In this document: in pieces, positions 58,163 through 64,000 of the stretch
How positions within the stretch are numbered: the stretch's first letter is position 1
Layout of the letters: the number at the start of each line of letters is the position of its first letter
Assembly (NCBI RefSeq): GCF_902806685.2
Contig: NC_048557.2
Span: 10,053,554 to 10,117,553 of the forward strand
DNA: 64,000 bases
Direction: 5' to 3'
Source: Maniola hyperantus
Taxonomy: Eukaryota > Arthropoda > Insecta > Lepidoptera > Nymphalidae
The notes under the pieces: model-generated
What the model was told of the DNA's origin: nothing
Database searches by the model: none
What the model saw: only the letters and a program-made list of their open reading frames with translations
Made by a program: the position numbers and the translations under genes

Positions 58163-58341
58163 TTTAAAAAAAAGAATATTGGCCAAGTTTATTATGCTGA
58201 CTAGTATTCCCCTTTTCCCTCCAACTAAGCGTAAAGCTTGTACTAGGAGTAGGTGCGACGATAGCACAACGGGTGGGGTTTCAACTGACGACCTTTCGGA
58301 TTTCAGTCAGCTCCTACCGTTGAGCTGTCGAGGCTCTGTAA
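58163..58341 (-). mobile_element. SINE-F with LINE-like tail
   Basis: AAAAGAATATTGGCCAAGTT, TATTATGCTGACTAGTATTC, TCCAACTAAGCGTAAAGCTT, then the head reversed (CGTTGAGCTGTCGAGGCTCT). Its tail is closer to the LINE at 24085 than the other SINE-F copies are. Confidence 0.82.
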
Positions 58342-58671
58342 GCTATCGGACATTCTAAGATTAGCCCATCTTACTCATCATCATCATCTTATCATCTAGA
58401 CATGTGTCCGCTATAGCTTAACTTAACTGAAAACCGCTGCCGTGCCTATAGCGTACCGTAGCGTTATTGTCGTAGCTAACAACGGTTATCAGCTAACATC
58501 TATGACGAACCACCTGACAACGCAACGCTGCCAACTGGCAACTGACAATGCATTGTTTGGTTTTTTGGTAACTAGAAACGCAATAATTATGCCTTCTCTT
58601 TCTTTCTTTCACTGAAAGCTGAGAAGGAGCGGTTATTGGCTACCGGCTTAGTAACTAAGAACTTGATACAC
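58342..58671. other. Unassigned stretch
   Basis: ATCATCATCATCTTATCATC at 58378 is a possible retro-tail. The rest is unmatched. Confidence 0.25.
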
Positions 58672-58802
58672 CAAAGCCGACCTTATCTCTATTACGCTAA
58701 GGCTTAACTGTACAAGTACTTGTCCATTACACTTTGATCTTTCAATCTTAATACAGTTAGCCTTAGAGTAATAGAGATAAGGTCCTCTTTGGTTTATCAA
58801 TA
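58672..58802. mobile_element. Fold-back MITE
   Basis: TTGATACACCAAAGCCGACC, TTATCTCTATTACGCTAAGG at the left; CCTTAGAGTAATAGAGATAA, GGTCCTCTTTGGTTTATCAA at the right. Arms about 45 bp, total 131 bp. Confidence 0.75.
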
Positions 58803-59215
58803 TTCGTGAAATGTTTTTGGTTAACAGGATTGTGGCAAACTATTCGTGCAGGCGTCCACTATAGTTTGACCTATGTCAATGATCATTATTATTAAACTTT
58901 GCTGCTATGAACTTAAGGTTGTGATTACTTCACGATATTCATGAAAGTAAAATTGGTTTTATTTTAGTGAATATGCGCGCGCTAGCTATACAGACGGTAT
59001 TGATACGGCAGCTAGCTTAGTTACTACTACGGAAACCGCTGCGCGTTGCGCATATTAAATTAGTTGAAACACAACTCTGATACCGATATTCGGCAACGGT
59101 TATCAATATTGGTATTGAAACTCAATAACTGTTGATTAACCGTTGCCAGAAATAGCCAATAACGCCCATCTTTACTTACTATGTTGTTATTATAAAAGTC
59201 CCTGGAAGCAGCTAC
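58803..59215. other. Unassigned stretch
   Basis: GGCAACGGTTATCAATATTG and TTGATTAACCGTTGCC at 59092-59147 form an imperfect fold-back. No gene. Confidence 0.3.
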
Positions 59216-59900
59216 TACATGCAGGGCCATCTTTAACCTATTGGAGGCCCTGGGCACATTAGAATAATTGGGCCCCTATGAACATGACAGAGTAGTGGGT
59301 CGGGGGTAAACAAGAAGGATCGAATATAAGTCAGTCTAGACTATAGTTAACTATCTCTATGGTTGAGTATGCCTATATAGGTATGTTTGAGTGGGCCTTT
59401 TTGACGTTTGAATTTATCGAAATTAATATTATATGTTTTCGGTAATAAAACATCGGTCGGTCGGTTATTAGTTTGGTGATCTGGCAGGGACTAGTGGGCC
59501 CCTATCAATCGTGGGCTTTGGGCGCGTGCCCAGAGTCATCATCATCATGATCAACCCATCGCCGGCTCACTACAGAGCACGGGTCTCCTCTCAGAGTGAG
59601 AAAGGTTTTGGTCATAGTCTACCATGCTGGCCATGTGCAGATTGGTAGACTTCACACACCTTTGAGAACATTATAGACACCTCTCAGGCATGCAGGTTTC
59701 CTCACGATGTTTTCCTTCACCGTTAAAGCAAGTGATATTTTAATTACTTAAAAACGCACATAACTCCGAAAAGTTAGAGGTGCGTGCCCAGGATCGAACC
59801 CCCGACGTCCGATTACAAGGCGGACGTCCTAACCACTAGGCTACCATAGCTTTTTTGCTTTGCCCAGAGTGCCCAGTGGGAAAGATGGGTCTGACTACAT
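59216..59900. mobile_element. DNA element split by SINE-E
   Basis: TGCAGGGCCATCTTTAACCT at the left and GGAAAGATGGGTCTGACTA at the right look like loose inverted ends. Inside are GAGGCCCTGGGCACATT and GTGGGCCCCTATCAATCGTG. A SINE-E interrupts it at 59537. Confidence 0.45.
59537..59861 (-). mobile_element. SINE-E, full length with 9-bp TSD
   Basis: CATCATCATGATCAACCCAT to the head at the right (GAACCCCCGACGTCCGATTA). GCCCAGAGT at 59528-59536 and 59862-59870. Good reference copy. Confidence 0.9.
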
Positions 59901-59934
59901 GAACTAAATCAGTAGGCTGACTAATCTTTTCACC

Positions 59935-60107
59935 ACGACACGACGGCTACCTTTGGGACCGAGCTATCGCGGATGCGGCTTTTTGGGCTGCCCATGTTAG
60001 AGGTGACCGTCGACTTGAGAAGAAGAAGAAGAATTATTGTATTTGTTATATGTCTATTGTTTTTGTTTTGGTGTACAATAAAGCATATTTTACTTTACTT
60101 TACTTAA
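59935..60107 (+). repeat. LINE ends with (AAG)n and (TTACTT)n tails
   Basis: ACCGAGCTATCGCGGATGCG, GGTGACCGTCGACTTGAGAA and (GAA)n to 60030, as at 33784. Then GTACAATAAAGCATATTTTA with (CTTTA)n to 60107, a second tail type. Confidence 0.6.
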
Positions 60108-60124
60108 TTATAAAAGTATCTGTA

Positions 60125-60409
60125 CCCGTAGTACAAGATTTTACGTCTCACCAAACCAAACCAAATTCGAGAGTCGAAATACTTCCGCGTTACAGTAAAC
60201 TGGATCTTAATTGCCTTGTTTTAAAGCTCATGTTTGTCTACACTTCTGCAGCCAGCGCTCCAAGCGGAAACATTGCGAAATTAAAATCAGTGGCATTGAA
60301 TATTTGACTTCAATTCAAGGCTGTTTAGGTCCATTTTACTGTAACGCGGAAATATTTCGACTCTCGAATTTGGTTTCGTTTGGTGAGACGTAAAATCTTG
60401 TACTACGGG
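60125..60409. mobile_element. Mariner-like MITE, 285 bp
   Basis: CCCGTAGTACAAGATTTTAC start and complement at the end; TA on both sides (60123-60124, 60410-60411). Same 285-bp length as the copy at 29972, in the opposite orientation. Confidence 0.85.
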
Positions 60410-60411
60410 TA

Positions 60412-60686
60412 CTGTTTACCTATCTACTCGTTTTACTCGTCGCGATCGATGCATCATACAGAATTTTCCGTGAGACGACAACGTTTATGTAACATTCCCA
60501 ACATTTTACACTTCAGCACACAAACAGTTTTATAGAACTTTAGTGTAATAGATTTTAGCTTCAATCTAGGTTAATTGACTAGTGAGAGATCGATAGGGTC
60601 GTTAAACTAGTGTTCTGAACTCCACAGTAAGTTTTGAGTAAACAACTGCATTAGTAATCGATTTAGTATAACCTTTTATAACAAAA
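60412..60686. other. Unassigned stretch
   Basis: No recognised feature. Confidence 0.2.
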
Positions 60687-60898
60687 CTAGCTTATGCTCG
60701 CGACCTTGTAAGCGTGGACTACACTTTCAAAGCTCTATTTCACCCCCTTAGGGGATGAATTTTCAAAAATCCTTTCTTAGCAGATGCCTACGTCATAATA
60801 GCTATCTGCATGCAAAATTTCAGCCCGATCCGTCCAGGAGTTTGAGCTGTGCGTTGATAGATCAGTCAGTCAGTCAGTCAGGCAGGCAGTCAGTCACC
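60687..60898 (-). mobile_element. Helitron group A, 5' end damaged
   Basis: CTAGCTTATGCTCGCGACCT start, body, GTCA array with two GGCA units, ending at GTCACC. A Helitron 3' scrap (AACGCGGACGAAGTCACGAG) follows at 60928-60958. Confidence 0.82.
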
Positions 60899-61250
60899 AC
60901 CAAAGAGATTCCACAAAAAAACTTTAATCAACGCGGACGAAGTCACGAGCATCATTTAGTGTTGATATAAATTATTAACGTTTTACAAACTTTACTAAAC
61001 TTTTGCAGCATTAAAGTAATTAAAGGAATTAGAAAAGTTTTAATACGCCTCATTAGCTGTTTAGGTCTGCTATCCACTACAGGCGACTTGCGATACGTTG
61101 CGACTGAGGTCTGAGACATATTTACAACAGGTGTGAAATTAGGATCTGTGTCCACTGGTGGGAGGCTTCGGCTTCGTAGAGTGTGTCACTCATACCTATG
61201 AAACGTTTCGTCGGTCTTAATGACAAATACAACGCTCTACGAAACCGTTA

Positions 61251-61501
61251 TCTAAATATATAAAAGGAAAAGGTGACTGACTGACTGACTGACTGACTGA
61301 CTGAATGACTGACTGACTGACTGATCTATCAACGCACAGCTCAAACTACTGGACGGATCGGGCTGAAATTTGGCATGCAGATAGCTATTATGACGTAGGC
61401 ATCCGCTAAGAAAGGATTTTTGATAATTCAACTCCTAAGGGGGTGAAATAGGGTTTTGAAATTTTGTAGTCCACACGGACGAAGTCGCGAGCATAAGCTA
61501 G
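61251..61501 (+). mobile_element. Helitron group A, full copy with empty site known
   Basis: TCTAAATATATAAAAGGAAA start, long GACT array (about 61274-61324, one GAAT), full body, hairpin, CTAG. The flanking repeat is uninterrupted at 53696-53812, which fixes the ends as A|TCTA...CTAG|T. Confidence 0.93.
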
Positions 61502-61789
61502 TCTCTTTCTAAAGCTCGATGTGCAATATTTCCTGCCGGGTACTTTAGACAGGTTTCCTCTCGATATTTTCCTTCATTATATAGATATAACATAGATAGA
61601 TAGATAAAACATTCAACTCAGTAACTCTTGGCAGACAAATGACCATAAATAGTTAAGTCGTCTCCGTCCCGGCGACTACTTCGCCTTATTTGAACTTCGC
61701 GCTGTAATTGTTGAAGTTATACAATTAATGACCTCGTTGGAAGTTAACTTAACGTCTTTCACGATATTCTAGAATCAGGACCAGATTTA

Positions 61790-62085
61790 GGTGGTACCAG
61801 ACCAGCCCCCTAATTGTGTAAGAATAACCATTTCATGGCTATCGCAATCGTCAAGAAATTCTGCCCTTTGATTGGTTGATTCGCTGTTTACATTTTTTCA
61901 CAGCCAATCAAAGGGCAGAATTCTTGACGATTGCGAGAGCCATGAAATGGTTATTCTTACACAATTGGGGGGCAGACCAGAGAAAATTTAGAAATTATAA
62001 AATCCAAATTTCCCCTGCCGCGAATCGAACCCGGGACCTCCCTCTGATAAGACCACAGCGCTCACCACTGCGCCAGGGAGGATAA
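61790..62085 (-). mobile_element. SINE-D head half split by a MITE
   Basis: CAGACCAG next to the MITE, then AATTTAGAAATTATAAAATC, GCCGCGAATCGAACCCGGGA, CACTGCGCCAGGGAGG. The tRNA-like head is intact. Confidence 0.75.
61806..61972. mobile_element. hAT-like fold-back MITE, 8-bp TSD
   Basis: CCCCCTAATTGTGTAAGAAT and AACCATTTCATGGCT at the left; AGCCATGAAATGGTT, ATTCTTACACAATTGGGGGG at the right. Arms about 70 bp; 167 bp in all. CAGACCAG at 61798-61805 and 61973-61980 is an 8-bp duplication, as in hAT elements. Confidence 0.85.
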
Positions 62086-62165
62086 TATTAGTACCTACCT
62101 TTGAACGGTAGCGTCCAAAATGTTTTGACCATTATTTTATCAAAGAAAACCCACGTAAATATAAG

Positions 62166-62324
62166 TCCGCGACAGGTTGAGATGGCAATCGGGGTATGAG
62201 TCGGGGGGATGCCCCGCACACCCGCACGTCAACCGCGCTCGCCCGCACCTAGTTAGCGCGGGGGCTGTGCGAGTGTGCGTGTCGTTCCCTCCCCGATGGC
62301 CATCTTGACCTGTCGCGTTCTATA
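62166..62324. mobile_element. GC-rich MITE X, full copy
   Basis: GTCCGCGACAGGTTGAGATG and GCAATCGGGG at the left; CCCCGATGGCCATCTTGACC, TGTCGCG at the right. The core has GCCCCGCACACCCGCACG and GTGCGAGTGTGCGTGTCG, also inverted. Confidence 0.78.
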
Positions 62325-62634
62325 ACTCCTTTCACGCTTAAAAGCTTCACGACTATTCAGATAAAGTGCCAAGACTATTATTTCAAAAGATATTATTGTA
62401 AATGTCTCTTCCGACGGACCACAAAAAATATCGCCAGAATTGTTCTGTTGCAACCTGAAGTTTTGTTGTCACAGGAACAAATTATTTTTAGAAATAGAAA
62501 GAGAAGTAGAAGTTTTTTACTTCTACTGGTCCATGTCAGAACAAGCATAAGGTAGGGTCCGTAACCATGCTACTTGCTACAAATATTGGCGGTCATTATT
62601 TAATAAACAGTAAGTAGTTTTTCAGTAATGATGC
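62325..62634. other. Unassigned stretch
   Basis: AGTAGAAGTTTTTTACTTCT at 62507 makes a small hairpin. Nothing else recognised. Confidence 0.25.
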
Positions 62635-62636
62635 AG

Positions 62637-62730
62637 TCTAACCGCCGCACTCAGAGTCGCTAATCGTTACTTAAGATTGAGTTAAAACGAGACAGATTTA
62701 TGTGAGAGATATAGCTCTGTCTCGTTGCTG
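62637..62730. repeat. MITE AA, one arm
   Basis: TCTAACCGCCGCACTCAGAG, TCGCTAATCGTTACTTAAGA, GAGTTAAAACGAGACAGATT: the left arm of the MITE at 28018. The right arm is replaced by a short AGCTCTGTCTCGTTGCTGTA. Confidence 0.6.
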
Positions 62731-63287
62731 TAAGTGTGTTAACTTGGGGTGTTAACTAGCGTGATGAGTGGTAAAGCAGTTTTATTAAACGTATACCTCT
62801 TTTCGACAGCCGTTGAATGGGAATGCGCATTATGGAACATCATAATCAGAAACTACGCGTTTGCTGTGGTGTGGTTGCGGTTGTAAAATGTGACACGTCT
62901 GTAATGACCTTTAGTCTTATAGTATTTTTTATTACCTATTATATTTTGATCTTGTATTTTTAAGCAACTGTCAACTATATACCCTATTTCTTCAGTGGTT
63001 ATTGTATTCTTTTATATTTCTCTCCGAAAAATTATATTGAAAAAGAAAGCTTTTTTACTTTGTACGTATTTGAGATTACAATAAAACTTAGGTACCTATT
63101 GTGTAAAAAAACTGTTGCAGACGATGAAAAACATTTATTACTTAATACTTAAGCAAATTCTTTTAGGAGTAAAATCATATACTGGGAATGCAAAACAACA
63201 AAAATTCTTATTAATTTGAACTAAGACGTATGGAATGTTTTCAAAGAGAATAGAATTTTTCATGAGAGAACATATATATAGAACTAG
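62731..63287. other. Unassigned stretch
   Basis: About 550 bp with no ORF, repeat or structure recognised. Confidence 0.25.
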
Positions 63288-63469
63288 CTGATCCCCGCGG
63301 CTTCGCCCGCGTAGATTTAGGTTTTTAAAGATCCCGTATAGCCTATGTCACTCAGGAATAATGTAGCTTTCTACTGGTAAAAGAATTTTTAAAATTGGTT
63401 CAGTAGTTTCAAAGATTACCCCCTACAAACAAACTTAACGACATTACCTCTTTATATAATTGTGTAGAT
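63288..63469 (-). mobile_element. Helitron group B variant
   Basis: CTAGCTGATCCCCGCGGCTT start, AGGTTTTTAAAGATCCCGTA, TTGGTTCAGTAGTTTCAAAG, CAAACAAACTTAACGAC, TTATATAATTGTGTAGA. The hairpin is GCGGC/GCCCGC. The 5' half differs from other group B copies. Confidence 0.72.
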
Positions 63470-63473
63470 ATAG

Positions 63474-63958
63474 ATGAACAGGTAAAGCCCTTTCATATGA
63501 CCACCCACTTTGTAGTTATCTTACCTTGAAAATTGGAATCAGTACCCTTATTATAAATGCAAAAGTGTGTTTGTTTGTTGGTTTGGTGGTTTGTCCTTCA
63601 ATCACGCCGCAACGGATTGACGTGATTTTTTGCATGGGTGATAGATAGGTGGGTTAGATAAAGACCTGGGGAGTGACATAGCATACTTTTTATCCCGGAT
63701 GTTCAAAGAGTTCCCACGGGATTTTTAAAAAACCTAATTCCACGCAGACAAAGTCGCGGGCATCAGCTTTGTAATGTAACCACAAATTCACGGTTTTTGG
63801 ATTTTTCCTTTACTTGTGCTATAAGACCTACCTACCTGCCAACTTTCAGGATTCTAGGTCAACGGGAAATACCCTATAGGTTTTTTTGACAGACACGACA
63901 GACAGACGGCGGACATACAACAAAGTGTGCAAATAAGGGTTCCTTTTTCTTTTTGAGG
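63474..63958 (+). mobile_element. Element G, 5' part lost, hosting a Helitron
   Basis: GAACAGGTAAAGCCCTTTCA to CTTGAAAATTGGAA before the Helitron; TAATGTAACCACAAATTCAC to TTCCTTTTTCTTTTTGAGGA after it. A short GACA stretch lies at 63888-63906. Confidence 0.78.
63539..63769 (+). mobile_element. Helitron group C in element G
   Basis: TCAGTACCCTTATTATAAAT start, GTTTGTTTGTTGGTTTGGTG array, full body with a small duplication (GATAGATAGGTGGGTTAGAT), damaged hairpin CGCAGACAAAGTCGCG and CAGCTTTG where CTAG would be. Confidence 0.85.
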
Positions 63959-63959
63959 A

Positions 63960-64000
63960 ACATCATCATCATGATCAACCCATCACCGGCACACTATAGA
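63960..64000 (-). mobile_element. SINE-E, runs off the window
   Basis: ACATCATCATCATGATCAAC and CCATCACCGGCACACTATAG: the (GAT)n end of a reverse SINE-E. Confidence 0.75.

Noticed and set aside
1..64000. Endogenous viral or LTR retrovirus-like sequences
   Set aside because: I found no pair of LTRs, no integrase, protease or envelope motifs, and no viral gene.

Overview
This window looks like intergenic DNA from a moth or butterfly (Lepidoptera). It is AT-rich, has no convincing host gene, and is built almost wholly from repeats. Several families recur: short Helitron-like elements ending in CTAG that carry GACT, CTGT or GTTT microsatellites; three tRNA-headed SINE families; an element running from AAACCGGCCAAGTGCGAGTC to GGTACGGAACCCTAAAA (called G here); RTE-like LINE tails ending in (GAT)n; and many fold-back MITEs. 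This mix is typical of lepidopteran genomes. The species cannot be named from the sequence. All family names below are working labels.

Families. Helitron groups A, B and C have different 5' ends (A: TCTAWATATATAAAAG; B: TCCCGACTAATATTAT; C: TCAGTACCCTTATTAT). They share one 3' end: a CGCGGAC/GTCGCG hairpin, 8 nt, then CTAG. SINE-D has a tRNA-like head, a body of about 330 bp and a poly-A tail. SINE-E has a tRNA-like head and a (GAT)n tail. SINE-F has a tRNA-Phe-like head, is about 170 bp long, and ends in CATGGCTAATATTCTTA. LINE remains are all 5'-truncated 3' ends: RTE-like, jockey/CR1-like, a type with (AAG)n tails, and a type with (TTTGAC)n tails.

Layout. 1-14 kb: dispersed Helitrons, SINEs, MITEs and the first nested insertions (MITE in an RTE tail, SINE in G, MITE in G). 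14.8-16.3 kb: an insertion nest (TIR element > LINE > LINE > DNA element with a fold-back), three layers of which are delimited by target-site duplications or long inverted arms. 16.3-30 kb: tandem G copies, an 11-bp minisatellite, a duplicated 159-bp block, several fold-back MITEs and LINE ends. 30.9-37.1 kb: a local cluster of at least eight diverged copies of one repeat (Q), broken up by LINE, SINE and Helitron insertions. 37.5-43.2 kb: the least repeated part, with one LINE ORF remnant. 43.8-44.4 kb: five copies of a 123-bp unit. 46.2-48.86 kb: six units of a 453-bp satellite whose variants alternate A-B-A-A-B-A. 50.9-51.3 kb: two Helitrons joined head to tail with no bases between them. 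54.6-55.5 kb: a 365-bp unit containing a Helitron, in tandem. 57.2-57.8 kb: an RTE tail split by a SINE and a MITE. 60-64 kb: more MITEs, Helitrons and G.

How it works together: no pathway or operon is present. The relations are parasitic: short non-autonomous elements that must borrow enzymes from partners elsewhere. The sequence gives direct clues to such partnerships, including a SINE-F/LINE shared 3' tail, a shared (GAT)n tail for SINE-E and RTE, and a shared 3' hairpin in all three Helitron groups. I found no coherent new host or defence system. The strongest observations are about transposon mechanics and satellite evolution. Copy boundaries are by eye and may be off by a few bases.
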